From NCBI GenBank assembly GCA_964036295.1, contig OZ038473.1, positions 8,401,501 to 8,465,500 of the forward strand: a stretch of 64,000 bases of DNA, given 5' to 3'. Position numbers and translations under genes: made by a program. Positions 20,606 through 31,005 of the stretch are shown piece after piece. The notes under the pieces are model-generated. The model saw only the letters and a program-made list of their open reading frames with translations. It was not told where the DNA came from and searched no databases. Source of the stretch: Plumapathes pennacea. Taxonomy: Eukaryota > Cnidaria > Anthozoa > Antipatharia > Myriopathidae. Position 1 is the first letter of the stretch, and every line of letters begins with the position of its first letter.

Positions 20606-22297
20606 AAATCAAAGCCGCGATGCCGCTGTAAGGTCAGCTATCTTTTTGATTGGCAGACTTTGGTTGTGGTCTAGTCCGTACAACAGGCTTGTCTTAACTG
20701 CTCTAAAGTAGGGGTTGCCTTGAGTGAATATAGTGGTAAAGTGATGTCACAAAAAATATCGGAATATGGATTTTAGACAATTCTGTGGAATGCCCTGTCT
20801 AAAAACGGTCACACAAAAAATTAGCTCTTTAGCGCATTGAACAGCTGAGATGTGGGCTATTGAAGTTCAAATTGCTCAATAATAAACCCTCCTATTTGGT
20901 GTTAATGGTTCCTTTGATTTAGAACTGATGGAGCTATCTGGTTGCTGTCAGCAGGGCTAGCGATTTGAAACTTTGCTCACGTTTGTGCAGCAGCTGTGTA
21001 TGTTTAGAGATTCGAATGAAAAATTTTGCAAAATAAGACGTCACGCTTGAGGGCAACACGCTTGCACTCAATCAAGCGTAACATGCATATTTAATGAGGC
21101 AATTGGCTCAGCTCAGAGAGTCAAATAACTTCTCGTAAACCTCAAAGTGGCCTAATCCCCTCAACTCAAAGCGAACATTGACAGGATATATTCTAAAGTG
21201 CACAAACCTTGCCCGCTTTACGGGTGTTTAAATCATTTTGAGCGGCATAACTTCCTTCCAAGCGGAAATACATATTCACGGTAATCATTAACTCGGGTTT
21301 CAAATGACGACGAATACAAAATGCTTTTTGAGTGAAGTTTATTATAGTCACATGAATGACCTGTCATAGAAGGTTCACATATTTACGGTCTCGGTAATCC
21401 GATGAAACAGATAAATATTAACCGGATGACTGAATGCGTACATACATACAAGAATGTGTTGTTTTCTTGCATAGTTCGTTCGAGCGAACTCTTAATAATA
21501 TTGTAACTCATTATCAACGAAGAACACCAAAGTAACCTTTCGTTCAAGGGCTTCGGCATACACAATATACTTCAAGTTTTGCGGTAAGTTATCCAGGTGT
21601 AACGTCGACTATCCGAGTAAAGATCTGACTGGAGTTTGTAGTTGCAGATGAGAAATACTCACACAGTACACACGGTTGTACGATTTGGTACGATACCGCT
21701 TTTATTAAACTTGATTAGCTTCTTATATATATTTCGAAATAGCCATTTCACAACTACGTTTCAGCGCATTATAGCAACCGTATTTGGCCTAAGCTATAAC
21801 GTTATCCATTAACTCCGCTACACAGGCAAATTTAAACTGAGGAATGTAAACAACTAAATCGCGCGCGTCCACTGCACAATGAGTGTCGATAGAGATGAAC
21901 GCCGGGTTCCTGTGTACGGCCAACCGACTGAAACATTCACACAAAATAATAACTACACGATCGATATAAAGTCCGTACCGTTACGCCAGTATGAAATGTT
22001 GTTTTCACACAGAGTTTATCAGGAAAATCGGGCGATGCTTGAAACGCTCGAGGTATCGGCCAAGAGCAAGTATAAACCTTTGGAGCATCTTCCGCATTCA
22101 TACCTTCACCAAAAGCCATGATTAAAAGGTTGTATAATTCCGTGCCTTTAAGTTAATCGATCTCTTGAAATGTATTTCATCATGCGTGTCGTGCCCAAAT
22201 TTGGAATAAACTTCCTAATTTGGAAGTCTATTGTTCACACAGATGACGGACTGATTGATGGACTGACGGTGTCATGGCCGCAACAAGGTCGTGCTTC
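20606..22297. other. Insertion or large intron within the transposase-like gene
   Basis: The homology of the minus-strand gene stops with …FKVGVSRK at 22298 and resumes with VGVTRELFQFF at about 20605. The 1.7 kb between shows a different, CpG-richer composition, several AT tracts (TATATATATTTC near 21725) and one small plus-strand frame (21879-22121). A possible donor (AAA/GTGAGAAG at 22300) and acceptor (GTGACCAG) exist, so it may be spliced. No known element is recognised. Confidence 0.4.
21879..22121 (+). CDS. Small intact frame of unknown function (80 codons)
   Basis: An ATG at 21879 (MSVDRDERRVPVYGQ) opens an uninterrupted frame to TGA 22119-22121. The product is charged and hydrophilic, with no signal peptide or membrane segment. 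I do not recognise it. The frame is relatively rich in CpG (CGC, CGG, TCG codons), unlike the decayed elements around it. It could be the first exon of a longer gene, a protein of the inserted unit, or chance. Confidence 0.3.
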   Translation: MSVDRDERRVPVYGQPTETFTQNNNYTIDIKSVPLRQYEMLFSHRVYQENRAMLETLEVSAKSKYKPLEHLPHSYLHQKP

Positions 22298-22899
22298 TCA
22301 CTTTCGTGAGACGCCGACCTTAAAAAGCACAAAAGGTGGTTGAAATTCATCTTCCACTTGAGATAGGATACTTGGATCGTGGCTAAGAGTTTCATGTTTG
22401 TTCTTGCAGAGATAAACTCTTCCAACTAACAAAACGTCACTGCGCAGGCCATAAAGCAGTCGAGGTTGGTTGTGCACTGTGCTACCATCTTTCCATCTGA
22501 TGGGATGGAGATGCTCTCGTTTTCCTTGTTCATCGCAAGACGGGCAGAATAAGGAAAGCTCAGGAAATTATGAGAGTGGGTCCCACAGCATTACATCTGG
22601 AACTAAAAATGCTTCAGCACAAACACCGAGTCTGGCTCTGATGTGTTGTCCTCGTGGAATTGCCCGAAACGGTCCAACTGATATAGAAATTCCTTCCCTG
22701 TTATGATTGTCCAGCACAACTTGGATAAATTGCTTCGTAGGTTGATCTGGGTTAATCACAAAACAAGTCAAGGACATACAAACGACAGCAACTAAAAGAG
22801 CAAAGAACAAAGACACGACAACCGCCATGTTTTCTTTGCCACGAGGAAGGGACTGGGAAGAAAGGGGGACTGGGAAGAAAGGGAGACTGGGTTGGAGAT

Positions 22900-23138
22900 A
22901 TCTACCGATCCAACGCTCCAGCGATCTACCGATCCAACGCTCCAGTAATCTACTGATCCAAGGCTCCAGCAATCTACCGATCCAACACTCCAGCAATCTA
23001 CTGTTCCAATGCTCCAGCGATCTACCGATCCAAACACTCCAGCGATCTACCAATCCAACGCTCCAGCGATCTACTGTTCTACGCTCCAGCGATCTACTGA
23101 CCCAACACTCCAGCAATCTACTGATCCAAATGCTCCAG
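22900..23138. repeat. 24-bp minisatellite, right terminus
   Basis: There are about ten units of the type ATCTACCGATCCAACGCTCC(AGCG), the reverse complement of the left array. Units vary by small substitutions and 1-bp indels. Confidence 0.9.
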
Positions 23139-23520
23139 AGCTCCAATGACCTAAATGTTGCTAGAATTAATATTATGCACCTATGTTTATGAGATCAGAA
23201 TGTGTTTATAAGGTTAGAGTAGTTCATATATGAGGTTGTGATGTCAGTTGTGGGTTCTTACACCGAGGTAAAGTCCATTGTGGGCCAGTACCAACCTGAC
23301 AATCGGCATGGGAATTTAGTCACCAAATCTAGTTTCGGGACTCAAGTCCCACAGCCTGTTTACCGACAGATAGCATGAGGACTTGGTCATCAAACCGAGT
23401 TCTGGGACACAAATCAAACGCTTTCTAACCAGACCGCGATGTGGGGACTTGATCGTCAAACTGAGTTGTGGAACTCGAGTCCCCACTTCATAAAACTTGG
23501 TCTAAATCTTTCACTAAATC
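23139..23520 (-). repeat. Right terminal inverted-repeat block
   Basis: 23139-23273 mirrors 12613-12764. The outer part to about 23520 holds several degenerate units around GGACTTGGTCATCAAACCGA, as does 12430-12560. Confidence 0.75.
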
Positions 23521-23589
23521 TGCAACCCACACCTCGATCCGTTTCCCTTACGTAGGTGTGTTCTCATTCTTGTTCCCACAGGTCCACCC

Positions 23590-23990
23590 AGGGAAACACA
23601 CCAGCTACTGAAGATCAACAATTTTCTAGAAGTCAACAACTCACAATTCTTGACAAAATTTGATGCCAACAGTGGATTTGGCAGGAGTAATAATCCAAGA
23701 AGTCACACCTGCTCATGACATTCCTCACACCCTTTTGACGATTTTGCTTCAGCCAGATGTCGTTTGGAGTGAAGTCAGCATTGGAGCATTATCAGATTAC
23801 CTGTTATTGACTGGCAAGAAGGGAGTCATATGAATTATGGACGACATTGTTGTACATGGAAAGACACAAGAAGAACATGATCAGAGACTGCACAATGCGC
23901 TAAAAACACTCGAGAGAGCATGAGTTACACTCAACAATGATAAGCGCAAATTCTCCAAGAGAGACCACCATATGCAAACCAATTTTTCAA
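23590..23990 (+). mobile_element. Ty3/gypsy reverse transcriptase fragment
   Basis: FLTKFDANSGF and then, after a shift, IMDDIVVHGKTQEEHDQRLH are RT motifs A and C of a Ty3/gypsy polymerase with the intervening B region degraded. A stop interrupts the frame near 23922. No LTR can be attached to this piece. Confidence 0.75.
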
Positions 23991-24029
23991 CCTAATCAGC
24001 GCTCCCCTTGAAAAAGCCTGGCTCAAATC

Positions 24030-24311
24030 ATCCAATATATATCTTTAGGGGATTACAACTGCAACTTCTCTCCACAAGGTTTTCTCCGTGATTCCAGCAG
24101 AGTAAACACAAGAAACTATAATCTATCTTTGACGCATTCAACATGCAGAATGTTGTACAGTACCCTACAAGAGTAAAAACTATGTCATCTACACTAATTG
24201 ATCTGATTGTTACAACCAGAAAAGAACTCGTTAGTTCAATCGGCGTATTCCTTTTGAGCACATCAGATCACAATTTAACATATGCAACTCTGCGGCTAAA
24301 AAGAGCCCAAC
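24030..24311 (+). mobile_element. LINE endonuclease fragment, left of the BEL/Pao insertion
   Basis: GDYNCNFLSTRFSP, YPTRVKTMSSTLIDLIV and STSDHNLTYATLRLKRAQ are the C-terminal motifs of an L2-like endonuclease. The frame is cut after AAC 24311, and the next codons are found at 29655. Confidence 0.75.
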
Positions 24312-24777
24312 TGTAACCGCTAAACATTTGAATCACGGTACAGAGTTACAGTTATTTGAGACTATTGAAATACGAACCTTGATTGATTTTACCGCATGAC
24401 TCGATAAGTAGTAACGATTAAAACTTGTGACTCCGTCAACCAAGAATGCCCTAGCGACCTGCTGACATTGGTATGTATCTCTGCCTTTATATCACATTCG
24501 GAATCGCAATTGGTATCACACATGAAGTGTCTGTAAGACTATTTCTGTAATTGACACTTTTAATTACAAGTCTGATTAGTTTCTATTGTATTAACTTCCA
24601 CTTGACTATATTCCATTGTTCGCATTTGAGAATCAAGTAAATCCAGTGACAAAAGTGACTTGATTATTCTGTGAACGGTGGTGGTGCACAAATGCCAAGG
24701 TGTTTCGGTGTTAACAATCAGGTCATTGCGACATCTTGAGATATTTGGGGTCAGTTCAAGTCTGCCCCAACCAGTCA
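24312..24777 (+). repeat. 5' LTR of BEL/Pao element
   Basis: It begins TGTAACCGCTAAACATT and ends near CCCCAACCAGTCA. It aligns with 29212-29649 with scattered substitutions and a ~25-bp length difference (extra GAATCGCAATTGGTATCACA-like piece near 24500), so the copy is not young. Confidence 0.85.
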
Positions 24778-24934
24778 ACAACGAAGGGTTGTTTCAACGT
24801 AGTTACGGAAGAACAAGCGGAACAATGGCTTAAAAAACCCAAGATGGATTTGAAGTCAATGGACTTTTATATGCTGCTGGCGCCACGCGTGCTGATGAAA
24901 CCCAAAACGGAAATGACTCAGAAAGGGTCTGTTT

Positions 24935-27061
24935 ATGGACTTAGAAAAAGCAAAAAACAAAAGAAATAAGGCTGCCGGAATAGTTAAAGGGCGAATAAGG
25001 TCTGTTGATACGTTACTGAAAGAATCCGTGGATATTGTAAAGTTGAGAGCCGGTAAAGATGGCCTAGACATGGAATTGGAAACCCTTAGATTCCTACAAG
25101 AAGTGACAAGTATATTACCTGAGGTCGCCGATGAGGAATTACAATCAGCAGATGCGGACTACTTCGCAGTAATTTTGAATAATTCTTTGGAATGTCTAAC
25201 CGATGTCAAAATGAGACTAAAGGACAGAACAGGAGAGATTCGAATTACTGTCACACAAGTCTGATCGCTCTTCCACGGCAAAATCATCCGTCTCCAGATC
25301 CTCGAGCACATCCTTGAAACAGGCCGCCGCTCACGCCGCAGCCACAGCACTAAGGGCAAAAATGGATAGCTTAGAGGATCCAAGATATTGACAGAAAACA
25401 GGACGACTTAATGCAGCAACAAAGAGAACTGACATGCCTTGGGGAACAAGATGAACTCCAAGGGGAATTCAGTGTGAAAAGATACTTCAGGAGCCCGATC
25501 CACCTGACGAAATGAAAGTCACTTCGTCACCAGCTTATGCAAGACCTCCCTTCTATTGGAACACTATCCAGGAAAACAATGTCGACGTCGTAACTCCTGA
25601 CGCTCGTACCCAGCTTCCTGTTAAAGGCCACCCCTCTCATCCCAGCCTCCTTGACGTCAACACTCAAGCGGTCATACCAAATCCCGAGGTCAAATTACCA
25701 CCGACAGATGTACCTCTACAGCCATCCCTGGGCACACCGTACTCAACTCAGCACCTTACAGCCTGCATGGAACAACGTTCGCCACCAACACGACTTGAAG
25801 GGGCAAGGAAAGGGAAGGCAATCGTCCACAGCCGTACAAGGCCTCGTGCTCCATGTGTGATGAACCACATAACTTAGAAGATTGCAAAGAATTCTTGAAA
25901 GAACCAGTTAAACAAAGGGCGCAATTCGTGAAATCCAAGGGACTTTGCTTTGCATACCTTAAGAAGGGCCACATGGTGAGGGAATGCCAACAAAAGAAAA
26001 ACTGCCAAGTCTGCAAGAAACCCCATGTTGCCACCCTCCATTATGATACCCATCCTCCGGGCAGAAACGAGCAACCAAGAGAAAATCCCACAAGCAAGGA
26101 AGAACCCAGAGCCACGAGCAACTGCATAAGCATTTGTCACTCCAGCGACTGCGGGATAACAAGCTCCCTGATAGTACCAGTGTGGCTTAGTCACCGAGAC
26201 GACCCCAAACGCGAGGTGCAGGTGTACACAGTGCTAGACAATCAGAGCAATACTTGCTTTGTAACAGATGAAGTTTGCGACACACTTTGACTGACCAGTC
26301 CTGAACTGACACAGGAGCTCGGAATGATACACGCTGTAGAGAACGTCAGTACCAGAAGGATAGAAAAACTCATTGCTTCCCGCTGTGGCAAGCTAGTGAA
26401 TATCCCGCTCCCAAAATCGTACTCCAGAGAGCAAATCCCTGCAAGACAAGAACGCAGTGATGGAAGCACCTTCAGCCAATTGCAGACAAGATACTACCCT
26501 ATCGTGAAGACCTCAAAGTCAGTGCTCTCATCGGTAACAACTGCGTTCAACACAAGAAGTGATAAATCCATCCCCAGTTAAGATGTTTGAAAGGGACTTC
26601 CCCAAAACGCGAGTGTATGAGAAACCCCTGTCTGAGGAGGATATCAAGCTTCTTAAGATAGCGAAGGATGGCATTCACTTAACTGAAGATGGCCACTACG
26701 AGATAAGCCTTCCTTTACGCGACAAGAAAGTCAACCTCCCACGCAACAAGAAACTCAGGCTTGTCTTCATCACCTGCAAAGATGCTTCGACAAGAGTCCC
26801 AACTACAAGAAAGACTATGTAACCTTCATAAAAGACATGATTGAGAAAGGCTATGCTGAAAGGGCGCCCAAGGAATGTGAGAAGGCATGGTGTATGAACC
26901 GAACTATCTCTGCCGGAGCAAATGAAGATTCCCAGATGCTTCAAGCAGACGGTTTTGGAGGTCTTAAGAGTGTCGAGCTGCACCACTTCTCTGACGCAAG
27001 CACCGAAGGTTATGGACAGTGCAGCTACGTTCAACTTGTGAACAACAGTGACCGCATTCAC
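24935..27061 (+). pseudogene. BEL/Pao gag, protease and RT remnants
   Basis: 24935-25264 encodes a helical, charged gag-like segment (MDLEKAKNKRNKAAG…). From 25840, CxxC-type knuckles appear (MCDEPHNLEDC, CFAYLKKGHMVREC, CQVCKKPH), then the Pao-type protease (VQVYTVLDNQSNTCF), IPLPKSYSREQIPARQ and the RT entry segment (DGHYEISLPLRDKK, NLPRNKKLR). The RT catalytic core is deleted between about 26890 and 26945, where the frame jumps to an RNase H segment (LHHFSDASTEGYGQC). There are several stops and frame changes. Confidence 0.7.
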
Positions 27062-29022
27062 TGCACTCTAGTCATTGGAAAGACATGTGTAACTCCCCTG
27101 AACCCAATCACCATCCCGAGACAGTTGTCAAATGCTGCAACATGATTTTCGTTATGACGAGCTGAAGAATTCTACTGGACAGACAGCCAGGTCGCCTTAG
27201 CATACATACAGAGTGACACCTGCTGCTTCCACACATTTGTTGCGAATCATGTGCAACAAATTAGACATCGCACCACCCCAGATCAATGGAACTACGTGGA
27301 AAGCAAGCACAATCCAGCTGACGACGCATCACAAGGACTCAGTGCGCAAGCTCTCCTTCACAGTCCAAGATGGATAAGGGGGCCCGCATTCCTATGGGAG
27401 CCGCACCAGAACTGGAAACTACAGCGGTGAGCCAACAGAGCTGTCACCAGGTGACAAGAAAGTGAAGTCTTCAGCATTGGCTACTTCAAGCAATGAGTTA
27501 GCAGTTCTCCCCCAGAGACTGGAATACTTCTCCGACTGGTTCCACGCAAAAAGAGCCCTCATGGTCTGTGTCAGATACCTACGAATCCTCCTGGATAAGG
27601 TCCGAACAAGAAAGGCCACTGAAACAAGAAAGACAACCTCCAAAACCCCTAAAGCAGGAACCCATTACAGTTGAAGAACTCACGAGTGCTGAGCAGACAC
27701 TCATTAAGTCAGTTCAGAGAGAAGCATTTGGCAACAAATTTAAGGCACTGAAATCAGTACAGCTGAACAACGAAACCAAAATGAGAGATGGCACAAGGCA
27801 ACAAAATGCTGATATGAAGAAAACAAGTGACCTCTATCGCCTAGATCCCTTCCTCGATGAGCATGGCATTCTGAGTAGGACGAATCAGACAAGCCAGCCT
27901 TGCCTATGAGATAAAACACCCAATGATCTTGCCATGCAGAGGACACATTTCCCGACTTGTCATAAAGAACTTCCACAAGAAGACCACACACCAAGGGAGA
28001 GGCTTTACCACTAACGAAGTTCACTCCTCTGGATACTGGGTTGTTGGATGCAGTGTAGCCATCTTCGAGCTAATACAGAACTGCACGTGTAAGAAGATCC
28101 GAGCAAGCACCCAGGAACAAAAAATGGCAGATCTTACCAAGGACCGGCAAGAACCAGCTCCCCCCTTCTCCTTCTGCGGAGTGGACTATTTTGGCCCATG
28201 GTACATCAAGGATGGACAAAAGGAACTCAAGAGGTATGGTGTACTTTTCACCTGCATGAACTGATTCCTTCATCAACGCTTAGAGACATTTCATGTGCAG
28301 ACGTGGTCTCACCCGGCAACTCCGAAGTGACAGAGGCACCAACTTCATTGGCGCAAGACATGAGATTTGAGAGGCAATCTCTGAGATGGATCAAAGCAAA
28401 GTGAAAGCTGAAATGCTAAAACTGCACTGCGACTGGCTGAAAGTTCAACATTCTATCTGCTAGCCACATGGGAGGCATCTGGGAGCGGCAATTCAGGACC
28501 GTGCAAAGTGTCTTGTCAGCCATCCTTGAGAAAAATGGAACATCGCCAAATGATGAAGCGAAGCAAAGTTTATGTGCAAGGCAGAAGCGATCATGAACAG
28601 TCGCCCCCTTACAACTGAGACCATCAGTTCACCAACCATTGACTTCCAACCACCTGCTGACTATGAAAACCAAGGTAGTCTTACCCCCAGGAGTTTTTCA
28701 AGCCGCAGACCGATACTCAAGGAAGCAGTGGAGGCAGGTACAGCACCTCGCAGACGAATTTTGGGCATGGTGGAGAAAGGAGTTTCTACACTCGCTACAG
28801 GAGCGTAAGAAGTGGAATCGGCTGAGATGGAATCTGCAAGTTGACGATGTGGTCATTAGAGTCACACGAGTCTTAGAAGCCTTCAAAGACGAGGACGGGC
28901 TGGTGCGCAAGGTGAAATTTGCCCTTCAGGATCCTCACCTGGCGGATTGTGGCAACCAAGCCTGTGACTGTTCTGGAGCGACCCATCCACAACCTTGTGC
29001 GGATGTTATCCCAGGAAAGTGA
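26945..29022 (+). pseudogene. BEL/Pao RNase H and integrase remnant
   Basis: RNase H motifs (HHFSDASTEGYGQCSYVQL, then QVALAYIQSDT) are followed by the integrase zinc region (HPMILPCRGHISRLVI, KTTHQGRG), the core start (FCGVDYFGPWYIKDGQ), the conserved AEAIMNSRPLT segment and the C-terminal motif for viral-type BEL integrases (QWRQVQHLADEFWAWW, about 28711-28760). Frames change at least five times, so no functional integrase is encoded. Confidence 0.75.
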
Positions 29023-29211
29023 TGAGACCAGGTATCCCCGAGGAGCCTTAAGATGCCAACACAACAAGTGCTTACAAACAGTTTTAAGGGCACCTGGAAC
29101 TGTTCTTTGATACATAAGGCATGAACTACGATCCGTGTGTGTGATGATTTTACTCGTCAGCATACGCACGAGTGCAGAATTATAAATTAATGTTACAATT
29201 TGGGGGTGCCA

Positions 29212-29649
29212 TGTAACCGCTGAACATTAGAATCGCTGTACAGGGTTACAGTTATTTGAGACTATTGAAATACGAACCTTAATTGACTTTACCACATGAC
29301 TCGATAAGTTGTAGCGATTAAAGCTTGTGATTCCGTGGACCAAGAATGACCTAGCAACCCGCCAATGTTGGTATGTATGCCTGCCTTTATATCGCATTTG
29401 AAGTGTCTGTAAGGCTATTTCTGTAATCAACATTTTTAAGTACGAGTCTGAATAGTTTTTATTGTATTAATTTCCAGTTGACCATATTCCATTGTTCGCA
29501 TTTGAGAATCAAGTAAATCTAGTGACAAAAGTGACCAGTATTCTGTGAATGGTGGTGGTACGTGAACGAAAAGGCATTTGGGTATTAACAATCACGACAT
29601 TACGACATCTTGAGATATTTGGGGTCAGTTCAAGTCTGCCCCAGCCACA
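29212..29649 (+). repeat. 3' LTR of BEL/Pao element
   Basis: It begins TGTAACCGCTGAACATT and ends CCCCAGCCACA just before the CCAAC target duplication. Confidence 0.85.
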
Positions 29650-29654
29650 CCAAC

Positions 29655-30005
29655 CGAAAGTAATCAAAACAAGAGATTTTAAAAGAATAGATGTGGATAA
29701 ATTTAGATACGACATTCATTCCACACCATTCCTCATTGCCTCTGCATTTGACAATCCGGGCAACTGCTTGTGGGCATGGCAGAGCTTATTCAACGACATT
29801 TGTGATGAATATGCTCCTTGGAAATAAGTAAAAGTAAAAAGTTGCTCTGCTCCATGGATAAGCAATGAAATTCGCTTCAAGACAAACCAGAGATATCAAC
29901 TATTCAAATCAGCAGTTGCAACTAAATGTCCTAAACTGTGGTCGGAGTACAAGAAAGTCACAAATGCTCTAAGGATTGCAAAGGCTTATAAGACTGTGAA
30001 TAGTT
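29655..30005 (+). mobile_element. LINE fragment, right of the BEL/Pao insertion
   Basis: KVIKTRDFKRIDVDKFRYDI and CDEYAPWK continue the L2-like endonuclease/RT linker cut at 24311. Then come INSEIRFKTNQRYQLF-type motifs in a shifted frame and YKKVTNALRIAKAYK. It stops near 30005. Confidence 0.75.
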
Positions 30006-30029
30006 TCTGAGGCTGTCTAAACTCTTTTG

Positions 30030-30640
30030 TTCACCACTATCACCGCACCTCCCAACATTCTGGTGCAAAGGACATCTGTTACTGCTTAAAGAGAGGTTCC
30101 GTATCATAAGAGCAAGAGCCACAGTGAAGAAAGGTCTAAATGAGTGCTTCGACTGCAGATACAGGTCCCTGCTGTTTGAGCAAAAAGTAGGCTGACTTGT
30201 CAAAGACTAGTCACCCTTGACAAACCACAATTTACATACTTGGGTGTAGACTGCTTTGACCAGTTCCTAATGCGACTCAGAAGGAGCATAGTGAAGAGCT
30301 GTGGCAGGTTATTTGTAATCTCATGACACTGATGCGCAAAGTAGTCTACTCTTAATGATAGATCAATCAGCAAGGTCTCAGACGATCAGAGGGATGTAGA
30401 GGCAATGACACCAAATCACCTGCTGCTGTTGTGTCAAGGCGTTTTCCAGAAAGAAGACGTCTACTTCTGTCAAAGATGACACCAAGCATAGTATCTCGCA
30501 GATGTATCCTGGTGACACTGGGTCAGGGAGTACCTCCTAAAACCACAAGAGAGGCAGAAAAGGAGAGTTTGAGAACTTGTTGTCAATAACAACTCTGCAA
30601 GGAGTTTGTGGCCTTTTTATTGCATCTTTTAGACACCAGG
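30030..30640 (+). mobile_element. Second BEL/Pao integrase fragment
   Basis: FRIIRARATVKKGLNECFDC, then RLVTLDKPQFTYLGVDCF, then [12 protein letters not shown] and HWVREYLL are integrase zinc, core-start and C-terminal motifs with the middle deleted. It differs from the 24.3-29.6 kb element, so it is a separate insertion. No LTR is attached. Confidence 0.65.
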
Positions 30641-31005
30641 AAACAAACAATACCATTGTGTGAGGCAGGTAAAAGACCAAGAATTCATCCCAGTGCATAT
30701 ACAGAGTTCCCATTAACAGCTGTGCATATATGACACACACAAATCTTAAAGGACACACTTTTTCACTACTGTGTGTCCCAGGGCCGCACAAATCTGAGAA
30801 GTCTGGGTCCTATCCAAACGTCTTTGCAAACCATCTCCCCCATGCACTTCACAGATCCGCCATATTGTAACTTGACCAATCATCATGTCTATGCAGAAGA
30901 CATTAATTGACATTGTTTGACCTTCAACGTTGATACCAGATGGATGGTCAGCAGTCAGCGTGCAAGATGGCAGCATTATTCTCTGCTCTATCACTTTTTC
31001 TAACT
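30641..31005. other. No gene recognised
   Basis: The open frames on the minus strand here have no motif that I can place. Confidence 0.5.

Larger units (their letters stand above)
16871..22828 (-). pseudogene. Transposase-like / OTU protease / CXC-domain gene of the large element
   Basis: Reading down the minus strand there are five blocks. (1) 22828-22298: a cysteine-rich N-terminal domain (LVPDVMLWDPLS, then LSLFCPSCDEQG and YLCKNKHETLSHDPS). (2) 20605-20158: HIRAGMTIADVQVLWHQ and SLSADHTFKVPANIGFW. (3) 19120-18383: a probable RNase-H-fold core with IYVDNCCQWRNKL, FIKLDPFHGIQRF and SGGTNHNEGIHRV, plausible D, D and E. (4) 18061-17375: an OTU cysteine protease with PPDGNCFFRSVSHAV and FDHSGPGHYDAV. 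(5) 17374-16871: a CXC-type cluster (RKRCKCFQ, CNAKCQCIGCQ) and a tail. Lesions are TAA after WDPLS, frameshifts near 18410 and 18187, TAG at ~18250 and ~18060, TGA at 17375, and an IS630 insertion. Spacers may be introns (e.g. donor GTAAAC after GLRK at ~20480). I do not know the superfamily name. Confidence 0.65.
12430..23520. mobile_element. Candidate large DNA transposon with minisatellite-bearing inverted termini, P-loop ATPase and transposase/OTU genes
   Basis: Two copies of one composite repeat face each other at about 12.43-12.97 kb and 22.90-23.52 kb. Each has an outer zone of degenerate repeats built on GACTTGGTCACCAAACCGAG, then a conserved ~140-bp block (containing CCTCATATATGAACTACTCT), then a 24-bp minisatellite. 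Just inside the left copy a plus-strand gene starts (13497), and just inside the right copy a minus-strand gene starts (about 22828). The two genes converge at about 15.46/16.87 kb. This mirror plan is what one expects of a single cut-and-paste element with long terminal inverted repeats. I could not define exact ends or a target duplication. Tandem repeats inside termini are reported, as I recall, for Zisupton-type elements, but I do not assign this unit to that group. Confidence 0.6.
24312..29649 (+). mobile_element. BEL/Pao LTR retrotransposon, degenerate, with both LTRs
   Basis: A TGTAACCGCT-starting LTR is present at both ends (24312-24777 and 29212-29649). The 5-bp sequence CCAAC flanks the element on both sides (24307-24311 and 29650-29654), and removing the insert restores the LINE codons, so boundaries are well supported. 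A polypurine-like TTTGGGGGTGCCA precedes the 3' LTR. The interior carries gag-like, zinc-knuckle, aspartic-protease, RT remnant, RNase H and integrase regions in that order, all broken by shifts, stops and deletions. Most of the RT core is missing. Confidence 0.88.

Noticed and set aside
22745-22828. Signal peptide at the start of the minus-strand gene (hydrophobic MAVVVSLFFALLVAVVCM)
   Set aside because: A CTCTTTTAG acceptor-like site lies within it, so the hydrophobic codons may be non-coding; secretion makes no sense for the downstream domains.
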